20,266 bases of DNA from Heterobasidion occidentale (lineage: Eukaryota > Basidiomycota > Agaricomycetes > Russulales > Bondarzewiaceae). This document shows, one piece after another, positions 7,431 through 18,626 of the stretch; positions within the stretch are counted from its first letter, which is position 1, and every line of letters starts with the position of its first letter. The notes beneath the pieces were generated by a model. It was given only the letters and a program-made list of their open reading frames with translations, did no database searches and was not told where the DNA came from. Made by a program: the position numbers and the translations under genes. The stretch is from positions 1 to 20,266 of the forward strand of contig JBCAQO010000140.1 in NCBI GenBank assembly GCA_039111635.1, written 5' to 3'.

Positions 7431-10198
7431 ATGGCCGCCGTTACTTGTTGGCAAGCACGGCCGCTTGAAAACCTTCGCGAAATTCTCGATTCTCGTCGAT
7501 CCCTACTGCACGGCGAGCAGGTTGACGCCCTAGATTGTCTCTGCGTTGCTCCATTCCGCAATCACGATGAATTATGGATCTCCACACCAAACATGGACTT
7601 TGTTCCGGAGGTCCCTGTGCACCCCGACGACACACCCTTCAGATATTTCGGAGACGGCATGCTTGGTGCATTTGAACATCTGAAGTGGCCACAAGCTTTC
7701 GACCCAGTGAGCCCCATTCCTATGCTGCGCCCATGACCCGAGACTGAAGGAACTCCAGAAGGTCGACGATCATCATGGCTTACGAGCACCGGACTTTCCA
7801 GTGGACGACAAAGAAGGCGGCCTTCCTCAATTCGAAGATCCGGATGCTGCGTGGTTTTCCTTCAAAGGAACGGACTTTCGTATCTGCGAGGAGCTGCCGC
7901 GCGCTTCAGTAGGAATCTTGTATGAGACAGTGCTCTCCCGCCTGCGCAAAGCGATGTTGGAAGTGCGTAGGATAGGAGACGAAATTGGGGCTCAAGAGTT
8001 TCCCGAAGGCACTCCGCTGCTGTAGTCAATGCACACACGTCCAGCTACATGTACCAGAGACATCGATCTGAGGCCCTTTATCGTGCCTACGGTTCACTCT
8101 CGCAGATTCCAATGCCTTTCTCCGACACCGTCTTATGGTTTCGTGAGTTTCAGCGTATCCTGCTTGAATTACGCGCCTGGATTATCTATATGCTGGTAGT
8201 GAAACCTCGTATGGAGGATCCTACGTTCGATTGCCCTCAACCTGTTCTTCCTCTTCGCGGTGTCATCACCTCAGTTTGTCATGCTTCGAGAGTTGTTCCG
8301 GATTGGGATCCGGTTTGGTACATCCGAGGCGCACCACTCTTACAACCCGCACACTTATCATCTCCGTCAGACAGTCATCAGAACCGGCATCTCCTTCAGC
8401 TCATCACAGATTTTGAATATCCAACCATCGCACCAAGGCCCCTCTCTGGGTGGAGGCGTCACACGGTGAACCGTTACGGCACCATTCAAGACAGGCTGCG
8501 AAAGTTTAGCTGACCAGTCGACCAATTCTACTACCGCTGGAGATCTATTCTCCTGCAACGGTTGGGGAAATCGAGCGGCAAAATCCGCCTGTGTGTCGGA
8601 ATCATGCTATGTCAGGGCCGGATATTTCGCATGTCATAGTCGATGAAATCCCGACCGAGCGTGACGTCAATAGCGACGAGCGGCAGACCGCGATGATCAG
8701 CGCTTTCACTGGTAATGTTTATGGTAAGACTCATTGACTAGGTCAGGCTTGTGTAACTGATGCACAATTTTGTTTAAATAGCCGCTAAGCTTGTAACGAG
8801 ATGGTCCTCGTTTCATCGATGACCCCGCTTGCACCTGTTTGAGACCACCCATCCGACTTTGTTGTGCTCGCGTCGGCCTATTCATCTAATGATCAGTGGC
8901 GTAGAAGTCTGTTGTCGAGGTCTCCGCTCATCTGACAAGCGTGGTAAGTTCCCTGCGTTGCGCCTCTATGGTTTCATTGTCACGCAACACACACAGAACA
9001 TCGCCCACCATCGCCCGACGTGAAGAATGCTCCCAAGGTCCCAGATGTCCAATCAAACGCAAGTCATTCGCAAATTTCGAGTCCTCCGAAGACACTGGCG
9101 CCTCATAAGCAGCGTAGTAACAGCCATCGATGTCATGGTCCTTCTCCTAAAACAGGTCTCCGGGTTGTGCACCCCACTTGGCTTCCCCCACTCGCCCCGG
9201 GTTGGATAAGCGTCTTCGAAGAGACCATGGATTTGGACGATGATCCAAATATGGCCCTTCAGTATCCTCTCCCCCCCATTCATCTGTTCTTTGCGGACAA
9301 AGGAGCCGTTTTTGGGCATAGAGTTCACAACTGGCTACGCATTCGCATGTGGTGTCTGCTGGAGGTTCTATGCCCTTCTAACCACTGTATGGTCCTGATG
9401 ACGACCAGCCAATGGAGGATTGCATTAGAGGGGAGATATTACCTGCCAGACAACATGGTCAATTGTACCGTGAAGCCTCAATCCTCTTCACACGACATGG
9501 CTCGCTTACCACCATGGCCTCGCAAGACTAAAAAGGCTCGCTTGGAACCGCAAGTCGCGTCCAATGTCACCAGCGCTTCGTCGGTCGAGGTGCGCAAACG
9601 TAAGAAGGCCTTGGACAGACGTGTTGCAGATCGGGTCGACATAGGTGTCCGATTCCTGGTGCACGCCGGATTCGCACCATACGATGACACTACATCTCCG
9701 CAATGGGGCAGAACCTTCGTCACTAGCAAGATGGCTCATGAGGATAAGGACCTCTGGGCTGAAGTAGTATGGGAGCTTTCGGTAGCTAATTTTCGTCTTG
9801 AACTCCTACAATTGGACAGGAAGGTTGTCATGGGTGTTTACTGTTACGAGGACAAACGGTATGCCGCCCAACGCGAAGGAAAAATCTGCCACATATGGGC
9901 CACGGGGGGTCTCAGCGTAGACTGGGAGCGTGAGAGTCGGTGGGTGGACCGACTTGTGATTGAAGATTGGGAGGCCAGGCGTGGTGCTGTGAAGGTAATG
10001 GCTGAAGTCCTCTGTGGATGGCCCGGCGGAAGTAAGCTTATGTGGCACAAGGATTACGATTCTAATTTCAAAGCTTTCACAGACTTCGAGCATGCGGTGT
10101 TTCTCTTTTATACTGTCACGTTTCACAAGCATTGTGGGAGACTCCCTATTATGCCTTTATCGCAGCCCAAATCCCTCGCTCGTCACGTACATTCATGA
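7431..10198 (+). pseudogene. Large mushroom-family protein ('PVW-[IL]-R' family), apparently one in-frame stop
   Basis: Proposed exons are 7431-7706, 7759-7966, 8026-8465, 8510-8723, 8782-8943 and 8997-10198; they join in one frame of 834 codons including the stop. The core GVITSVCHASR...DPVWYIR, a YPLPPIHLFF...VHNWLRIR block and a C-terminal LWAEVVWELSVANFRLELLQLDR followed by WEARRGAVKVM recall an abundant Agaricomycete family of unknown function. That recognition is from memory, without an alignment. TGA at 8820-8822 interrupts exon 5 unless a longer intron (about 8724-8904) is used. The 7967-8025 join could instead be a one-base frameshift after GTPLL, since coding-like sequence continues to 8025. 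The start sits in a good context (GCAGCCATGGCC). It is convergent with the deaminase-fold gene. No catalytic motif is visible. Confidence 0.6.
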
Positions 10199-10465
10199 TT
10201 TCGCATGTTTTTTTTGCCCTCTCACGCAATAGGTTCATGTCGCAAGTCTGATGCCATTCAGAATGATATACATGTATCAAACAACGCCGTGTCTCGGATC
10301 GTGAAAATGCCGTCTCTCGTATTCGAAGTACCTTTCAACCGTTCTTTTCGATCTACGAATGGTGACTAAACGGCGCTAATTAGAATGCGGAAGAAACCTA
10401 CAAGCGCTCTCGGACTACCCCAGAAGCCTGACCTTCTGCATTTCAACACTCAAAACTGGCCGTCT
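10199..10465. other. Intergenic gap between convergent genes
   Basis: 267 bp between the stop of the plus-strand gene and the stop of the minus-strand deaminase-fold gene. It should hold both 3' ends, but no clear polyadenylation signal or other gene was identified. Confidence 0.5.
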
Positions 10466-12816
10466 TCAGTTTATCCATAGAGCACGGTCTACAGACACGT
10501 TGTGACGATCGATCTCTCGCTTCGCCTTCAAGACCTCAAGGCTCTTGCGTTCACTGTCCGTCTGATAACCTTCGGTTTGAGCGGAATCGGTCCGCGAATG
10601 TCGCGGCTTCGGCTTGAGTAATACATCGAGTAAGTCCAGCAATATGGCCTTGAAATGGATCTCTGCCCTCGTGTGTATATCCTCACGAAGCTCACGTGGC
10701 AGCGCGCAGGGGAACATGAAATTGTGATTCGGTTTCGCCAGCCACTTGCGCGCGCCTAATTCGGAATTCACGAAATGGCAGACAGGGCATGCGAGTTTAG
10801 ACGTGCCGACGTAGCAGGGGTCTATGTCGCTCTGTAAATCTCCATGTCAATATTGGCATTGGAAGGTGTAGGGGGTGAAAACTTTCCGGATTAACACCAT
10901 GTGCAGCAAGCAACATGCTCCCATTGTCCAGGTTCTTCCCGTCCAGGACGCTAGCCAAGAGACACTCGCAATGGATACTCCCTTGGAACATGGGAGTCGG
11001 CGATAGTAAATTCTTGCAGTGGCGGCTAATTGAGCTCCCCGCCTTCTCGGCGTCCCTCGTCATCAATAATTTGAGTTCGTCGATCACTGTCTTCGTGCGA
11101 GCAGTCTCGTCGTTCTCGCTCAATACCTCCTTCACCACCTCTTCCCAGGGTGCCATGTCTGTCCCAGGATGTTCGGCAGAAATGACAGTGTAAGTGATGT
11201 TCCGAAGATACTGTGCCGAACCCACGAGACCGTGAACAGCGAATGGTATCACAACCTGTCGACGCAGCCACTGCTTGTATGCGTCAATCGGTGTCGAGCC
11301 CACAGTGACGAACATATCTGTATCATCGTCGTCCACCACTGCTTGTTCCTCCCACGTATTTGGCTGGCCCTGGGACTCTCTAGATGGTGTGGTATACTTG
11401 GGTTCTGTACCTGCGAAGGGATGGTCGAATATATCGGGAATGGCGAGAGTCAGGTAGTCTGCGAAAGCGTTGGAATATGCAAATGCTTCCAAAAGAGTGA
11501 CATAAAGCCAGGTCTTGTTCATCATCGCGCCGAAATTGTCTGGCTGGGCTTTGGAAATCTCGTCCAAACAGGTCTGATAGCCTTTCAGAGCCAAGCACAA
11601 GGTATGATGGAAGGCCACGCATGTCTCCTTGACAAAAAGAACGTCATTGTTCTGCGCTCGGGTTTTCAACTCGAGTCCTCCGTGCTCCACGCCGAAAAGG
11701 TCGATGCCCCACCAACGTGCTATGAGCTCTCCAGAAAGGACTTGGTCCCGTTCTTTGCGTAATGTAGACTTCTTCTTGAATAGTTCAGGCAATCTGTCAG
11801 GTTCGGCATTCAAGATCTTGCTGAGGAAGGCGGTAGACATCGTACACCTGAGTCGAGAGCGCATCTTGCGGTAGCCACGAGAAACGACGTGAACGCCCAG
11901 GCTGTAAGGTGTGGTGTCCTCTTTCTTGAGTAACTCGATCACCTCCGAGACGTGCTCATCAAACTTCATGCTTTATGAACTATGTCAGAAAGGTTATCAT
12001 TCGATAGAAAGTTCGCACTCACTTCTTTTGTTCATTTAACATGGCCTTTGTAAATGGCACGACATCCTGTCCCCGATCCTCCTCATTCGTCTCCGATTTA
12101 CCCTTCATTGCTACTGACCGATTCATCTTCCCTCTCGACGGCTCTGTCGCCCCCGTCCTCGCCTCTGAGCTTATGCTCCTTGTGGTCATCGCCTCATCTG
12201 TCGCAGCAGTTGTCCTCGTCCTCACTTGAGACTCTGTCTCCAATCTCACTCTCTTCTCCACTTTCGCTTGAACCTCCGATTTCAGAACTTTCTTTCCCTT
12301 CTCCGCGCCCGTCCCCGTCGTCTTCGTCTTTGCTGCGAGATCGGTCTTCCCTCTCGCCTCATTGGGGTGTGTCGGATTGGTGGTAATGATGCAGTTATGC
12401 ATTACTTGGTCTTCCGCGCATTCTATGGAAGCGTCTATGTCGCGTTGATGTGAGACCGAGACGACGAGGCTGACGTTAGCGCCCCTCTGCATACCTGCCG
12501 CCACAGCCACCACTTCGCGGTCTCTGACAAGCAGTGTAGCAAGCTGATCAAGCAATCGGTGCTGTGACTGGGGCCTTTCGACGACTTGTCTCTTGTCTTT
12601 GTAGACCGTCTGCGTCTGGGATAGCGAATTATTTTGTCCTCGAAGATAAAGGATAACCATGATCAAGGTGGTGATGGTTTTGAACTTGTTGATCTTGTTG
12701 ACCAGGGACTCGGACGCGTTCATGATTTCGACGATAGTAAAGGCGGGGAATGGGAACTGAAGCTCGGAGACAGGACGTAGTAAGCAAAGGTAGCAGTGAA
12801 TGTGGGGTGACGCCAT
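10466..12816 (-). CDS. Deaminase-fold protein, OTT_1508-like type
   Basis: Minus-strand exons 12816-12023, 11970-10896 and 10831-10466 join in frame for 744 aa. The introns are 52 nt (12022-11971, GTGAGT...AAAG) and 64 nt (10895-10832, GTTAAT...ACAG). The C-terminal domain has HCE at residues about 598-600 (GSIHCECLLASVL) and CPVC at about 638-641 (GTSKLACPVCHF), split by the second intron. Together they give the H-x-E and C-x2-C zinc-site signature of the deaminase fold. Basidiomycete proteins of this layout are usually assigned to the OTT_1508-like deaminase family; substrates are unknown. The N-terminal part includes LATLLVRDREVVAVAAG, then a Lys/Glu/Thr-rich linker (about 140-255). An alternative start at ATG 12853, with a 76-nt intron 12832-12757 (GTAAGT...TTCAG), is also in frame (731 aa). 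All key residues are present. Confidence 0.75.
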
Positions 12817-12853
12817 ATTGACCTTCACTTACTAATATATACGTCGATTGCAT

Positions 12854-13609
12854 CCGGAAGAGACGCGGAAGATTGATCAGGGACTATCCTGGACTATCTC
12901 GGTCAATCGCCAGTGTTCAGACAGACTCAGCAGTGCCTCAGCATCGCTTTCTCTTGATTTTAAAAATACGAAAAAATGACAGGTTGTATTCCAAGAAGCT
13001 AAGATAGGTACTGTATGTGCAACAATTGGTGGGTAGGAACACTAAAATGAGCCTGGCCGCTACAAAGAAATCGGTTGCAACTCCGATGGAGCTCGTGCCG
13101 GCTCTACAACTCCCCTTTCCAACTCTTCACCCATCGCTGGCCCATCTTTGCTTCATTTAACTGTATACTCCCCAAGGATGGCACCTCTTCCATGGCACCT
13201 CTTCCATGTCATCTCCGAACGGCGCTTGCTCATTGCAGGCATTGTTTGGTCATCAGCAGCTGGCTCCTTGCTCATTGCAGGGTGTTAGACTGTCTCTGTC
13301 TCAACGGCGTTTGGAGCCTCTCCAGGCACTCATCGGTGGTTCGGATGTTAGAGGGTTTTGTGGTACAAGACGGTTGACCGTAAAAATGTGATGAGCACTT
13401 TCTGGTCTTGGGTTTCTGAGTAGTCTTCTCCTCATAGAAGCTATTCTACTTCACTACAGCGCATAACGATTTGAGATCCGATCGGCAAAACACATCTTAG
13501 CGAGCGAGCGAGTCATGTCTTTCTACATATAAGCTGACAGACCATCGCTTGCGCTGAAAGTCCCCACCCGCGCTTGTATCATTCGACCTCCTCTGGCCAC
13601 ACGATTTTC
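12854..13609. promoter_or_regulatory. Divergent intergenic region between deaminase-fold gene and transposase
   Basis: About 750 bp must contain both promoters. It holds a 14-bp tandem duplication ATGGCACCTCTTCC (13178-13205), two copies of CTTGCTCATTGCAGG (13225-13239, 13267-13281) and a GCGA microsatellite (about 13499-13511). A TATAAG (13528-13533) lies 77 bp before the transposase ATG and is the best TATA candidate. Frames here, such as 13075-13377, show no family. Confidence 0.4.
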
Positions 13610-16600
13610 ATGGAATTGCCGCCGGCTTTCAGCGAGTCTTGTGTTTGCGGAAGGTCATTCTCGCTGCCATCGGCGCTCACTTACCACAGGCGCACATGTC
13701 AGAAAACCAAGAAAAGGTTTTCTGAGGCGCTAGCAAAAGCCAAAGAAGTGTGGGCTGCGAAGAAACGTCGTCGAACGGATGCTGATGGATCCAGAGCAGT
13801 TTTGGAGACAGCACCGTTGGTCGCGGAGGTCTTGGAGCCAGCATTGTCGATCGCAGAGGTCCCTACACCAGCTGTACAACAGGTGAGTTTACATCTCAAA
13901 GTTTCGCCCTCATCTGTATCTTAAGGTTTTCAGTCTATTCCACAGTCGTCCTCCGCAAATCAAGATGACCCAAACCTTTCTCTGGCAGAACGCAGGCCTC
14001 GTAGAGCAAATACCAGGCTTCCTAAACGTTATCGTGACATGTTGCCTCAGCCCCCGGCAGCTTTACCCGTTCAGTTGCAGTCGCTATCAGAGCCATCTTC
14101 TTCCGCGTCTATAACTCCGATGCAGTCGCCTCCCACCGTAGCCCTCTCTTCCGATCCACCTCAGGTGATTCAAAAGTCTTTGCGACAGATCTTGAAGTCT
14201 CCCCGAAACATTTTTGGGTTGTTTCGTCAGTATCATGCCACTGACTTTCCAGCACACGATCCCGAACGAGTCGCTGAAAAGCCTGCTTTGTCAACGCAGG
14301 ATGACTCGAATGCCCTCCCTGAGTCTTCTTCTGCGCCGTCATTCTATCCTTATCCCAATCGCTCGTCATTTCTTCTCGGTGAATGGTACTGGAACGATGG
14401 AGTACGAAAATCTCAATCGAGTTTCAAAAATCTCATCGACATCGTCGGCAGTACCGATTTTCGCCCGGAGGACGTCAGAAAAACGCCATGGAGCAGTATT
14501 GATCGCAAGCTGGCTGGTCAGGATGAGGATAATTGGGAGGACGAACAAGAGGAGGATGGGTGGATACACGACACCGTCAAGATATCTATCCCGTTCCACA
14601 AGAAATGTCTTCAACCAGGGGCGCAGGATTATGTCGTCACAAGTTTCCATCATCGACGGTTAGTGTCTGTGATTAAGGAAAAGATCACCAACCCGACAAC
14701 CTTTCCCCACTTACATCTCGAGCCATATAAACTGCTATGCCAACCTGGTAGTGCTCCAGAGGCAGTACAAGTCCACGGAGAAGCCTATACATCAGAGGCT
14801 TTTTTGGATGCACACAACGCTCTGCAGGAAAGTCCAGGAGAACCAGGGTGTAGCCTTGAAAGAGTTGTCGCCGCGCTGATGTTTGCATCAGACGGCACTC
14901 ATCTTTCGACCTTCGGCGATGCCAAACTGTGGCCTGCCTATCTTGCACTTGGCAATGAATCGAAGTATCGCCGGTGTAAACCATCTTGTCGTTCCTTCAC
15001 TCATATAGCTTACTTCGAAAAGGTAAATCGCTTCCATTCTACAGACGAACGACACTGACGAAACGAAATAGCTCCCGGACGCTTTCAAGGATTTTGCTGC
15101 CGAAAGAATTGGAGGAAAGGGACCCAACAGCGCTTTCATGGCCCATTGTCAGCGCGATATGTTACAGGCCCAATGGAGGCTACTCCTTGACGACGAATTT
15201 CTGCATGCCTATGCGCACGGCATTGTCATTGAGTGTTGTGATGGAGTCAAACGACGGTTCTATCCTCGAATATTCACTTACTCTGCTGACTATCCTGAAA
15301 AGTCTGTTTTTCCCCTTTTTGATATCACGGAGTACCCCATCACTCAATCATGTGTCCCAGGATCATTCTCGCCAGCATACGAAATCTCGGTGGTTGTCCT
15401 TGCCCACGTTGCCTGATTCCTCTATCCCGGGTGCATAACATCGGTATGCCTCAGGATATGGCACAACGGGTGTCACTGGCTCGCGTGGATGACCAACACC
15501 GTCGGGTTGTTGTGTCGCTTGCTCGGGAAATAATCTATCACAAAAATTTTGCAGTAAACAGTTCTGCCGTAGAAAAGCTGTTGAAGCCAGAATCTTTGGT
15601 CCCAACAACAGTAAGTTTCTCGCTCTATGGCGTGAACATCCAAGTAAGCTAAACATTCATCTAGAATGCATTCTCGGAAAGACTGGCACCGCTTGGTTTC
15701 AACATGTTTGACATGTTTGTTGTCGATCTCTTGCACGAAATTGAGCTTGGCGTGTGGAAGTCATTGTTTATACACCTTCTCCGCATCCTCGATTGCGAGG
15801 ACGAAGGGCTAAAGCACATCTTAGACCGAAGGTATGCAGAGTCTTGTCGTCAACGACCAGGTGGCTCAATCTTCTGTCAGGTACCGACAGGTACCTTCGT
15901 TCGGTAGAGATGCGATCAAACGTATATCTAGAAATGCTTCCGAATTGAAGAGGATGGCTGCCCGAGACTATGAAGACCTTCTACAGGTAGGATCAGTTCT
16001 CCTTGACTGGTGTTTTCGTTCTGAGATCTGCTGCAGTGTTCAATCCCCGTCTTCGAAGGACTCCTGCCTGAACCGCACAATCACCAGATCTTGCAGCTCT
16101 TGTTTGTACTGACTCACTGGCATGGACTGGCAAAACTTCGAATGCACACCGATCACACCCTTTCCCTTTTAGCTACGCTGACCGCTGTTTTGGGAGAGCG
16201 TCTTCGAGAATTTGTCGACAACACATGCTCTGCTTTCAATACTCGGGAGCTCGCAAAAGAGAGCGCTGCTCGACAACGACGCCAGCAAAATAAAATGGCC
16301 AAACTTCCTCGTCCTGCATCTGTGCTCGCAAGCAGTTCAGCGGATACAGCCAGAAAGCCCAAGTCATTCAATTTGGAAACTTACAAGATTCACTCTCTTG
16401 GTGACTATGTTCGATCTATTATAGCATTTGGGACAACAGATTCATATTCTTCTCAATCGGTCCGTGCCTGTTTTTCTCTGTGTGCTTCCTGCGAATATTG
16501 ACACATTCACAGGGTGAACGTGAACATCTTAGACCCAAAGGTAGTTTCTTGCGTACAAGCGGCAAAAATTATACAAAGCAACTCACACAGATCGAACGAC

Positions 16601-17818
16601 GTGAGACTCGCATCCGCCAGCTTTCCTATAAACACGGCAAACAAGAGTCCGTCTCGAAGGATTTGAAACAGCAGTATCATATTGGCGAAACGGAAAAGTG
16701 CCCTGTGGTTCTTCCTCTCTTTTTACAGCGAAATTCAGGAGATCCCGCCATCAAAGTACGTTGATCATTTTCTCATGTGAAACTATCAGACACTTATGAT
16801 CTTCAGGAATTCTTGTCCAAGCTCAGGGCTCATCTTCTTCCGCGCATACAAACTGTGTTACAGGTCGAAGCCGCTACGCTTCCTGAGTATTTGAGGACTG
16901 AAATTCCAGTCCGGGACCCTACAAAGCGGGACGACTGCGATCTCATCTTCTTCAAGCACGACAAGCTCTATTTGCACAAGTTAGCGCGTTTCAATTACAC
17001 GACTTACGATGTTCAACGAGAACAGGACAACATTCATCCAGGTCACTCTCGCAGCAATGTCATGGTGTTGGCTAACGTGGATTCCGATGCAACAAGTCAT
17101 CATTTTTGGTATGCGCAAGTCCTTGGAATTTACCATGCAAATGTTATCTACACCGGCTCCGGCATGTTGGATTACTGCCCTCGTCGTATGGACTTCTTGT
17201 GGGTCAGATGGTATGAGACCATGCCTGCGACGGACGATGGTTGGGACACTTGCGAATTAGATTGTCTCCGCTTTCCCCCTTTGAACAGGGAGGATTCCTT
17301 TGGATTTTTAGACCCAGTAGACGTTCTCCGGGAATGTCACATTATCCCAGCGTTCACAAAAGGTCCTCGGCATGCAGATGGGATGGGTCTCTCCCGATGT
17401 GCCAAGGACGGACAGGACTGGAAGGCTTACTATGTGAATCGGTGAGTGAACATCGTACTCGGCATATGAAAGCCCGACTCACGGTCTCGCGTCTAGGTTT
17501 GCTGATCGTGATATTCTGATGCTTTATCACTGGGGTATGGGCATTGGGCACATTCATGCCCACGAACGATCAACTCCTGTCATTCCTTCTGGACGACAAG
17601 GGCCCTTGGAATTTCTTGAGGAACCAGAGCCCACGACACGGGTGCCCGATCTTCAGGATACGGATATGGAGGAGAGAGAAGACCCAGAGCTGGCCTTGGA
17701 AGATCGTGAGGCAGAGGGATGGGAGGATGTGTCAGATTCAGAGGAATCCATGGAAGATCCGGAAAGTGTAGATGAGGACACAACGATGTTTGATGCCGAG
17801 GACATGGTGTTTTCATAA
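13610..17818 (+). CDS. Plavaka-type DNA transposase, ten exons, apparently intact
   Basis: Exons 13610-13882, 13934-15022, 15072-15301, 15361-15610, 15665-15831, 15881-15986, 16037-16459, 16513-16755, 16807-17441 and 17497-17818 join without a frame error for 1245 aa. All nine introns are 49-59 nt and GT-AG. The protein starts with a zinc-knuckle-like CVCGRSFSLPSALTYHRRTC (residues 11-30). It continues with an RRANTRLPKRYRD block, then SDGTHLSTFGDAKLWPAYL (candidate first catalytic Asp 411), LGGCPCPRCLIP and MFDMFVVDLLHEIELGVW (candidate second Asp 635). Further on are EPHN...THWHGLAKLRMHTD, an FNTREL region with a candidate Glu, YVNRFADRDILM, and an acidic tail. This matches basidiomycete Plavaka transposases (RNase H fold, grouped with CACTA-like elements). 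Catalytic residue assignments are inferred. The ATG at 13610 is the first in the frame. Confidence 0.93.
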
Positions 17819-18626
17819 TTCTATTGCACGATTCTTCGATAATCACATCTACGTACATCTCTTAATCAGGGAGGGCTGGGAAAGTAACACCCCACACCCC
17901 TGGCATGATTCTACTGGAATGGGGGCCGACGAGGGAGCGGGGAGCAGAGAGGCCCAGGAACGACCTGAGGACGGATGCAGGAGCCTCTCATCCGAGTGTG
18001 AGCGAGTCAGCCGCGCTCCTGGGACTTGCGGAGGGATTCGACGAGGGAGCGGGGAGCAGGGCGGCCGAGGAATGACGTGCGGACTGTGGCCGCAGCGAGG
18101 ACGGGCGCGCGTGTCGAGCGTATGCGAGTGACGTGACTACGGCCGCGATGTGACAGGTGCGTTACGACGCGTTTCCTGGTCACGCGACACATAACGCTTA
18201 CGAAATATTCATCTAAAACCTCTAATCGCTAGGTCATCAGGAATTCTTCACAGATACGGATGCACTGGCGACATTAGAATCTTTATCTGTCAAAATGGGA
18301 CATTGTTACGAGTCTTCACTGTGTATCGTGCGTTCTGTACAGAGCGTTGCCGTTACTGATTTTTATTTGTACAGTATAAGCCATTAGCGTGCGTCGTGAC
18401 TTACTGATCACTCTGATAGATGTCTTGCAGACCGCGAGCGGTGTGGGATATATCCCTAATTGCATTGTCTGTCGCGAGAAAATCAAAGAAGCGCGTACAA
18501 ACGAACACCCCCGTTAAACTCCGAACGTGCAAACGTTTGCACGCAACCTGCACTCTGTCAAGAGCTTCCATCAACAAACATCCTCAACTACTACACCCTC
18601 TGAACACGGTCAATCACAGAATCAAC
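17819..18626. other. Intergenic region with a short direct repeat
   Basis: No supported gene. GACGAGGGAGCGGGGAGCAG recurs at 17929 and 18040 with similar flanks (about 35 bp, 111 bp apart). TCTGTACAGA near 18335 is a short palindrome. A frame open from 18420 runs into the next gene, but 18550-18626 is CA- and pyrimidine-rich like a fungal leader. No inverted repeat matching the transposase upstream side was found. Confidence 0.45.

Noticed and set aside
10832..10895. Premature end of the deaminase-fold protein at 10797 as a truncated gene
   Set aside because: A 64-nt GT-AG intron with a branch-like TTGACA restores frame exactly into the GTSKLACPVC motif, so splicing explains it better.
13075..13377. 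Plus-strand frame of 100 codons as an upstream exon of the transposase
   Set aside because: No family motifs, contains the duplicated non-coding words, and the transposase N-terminus is already complete at 13610.
13610..17818. Transposase copy broken by stop codons between exons
   Set aside because: Every apparent break falls at a 49-59 nt GT-AG intron and the joined frame is uninterrupted.
12854..18626. Terminal inverted repeats bounding the transposase
   Set aside because: By eye only a 9-bp match (TCGCCAGTG near 12908 and its complement near 18268) was found, which is expected by chance; ends remain undefined.
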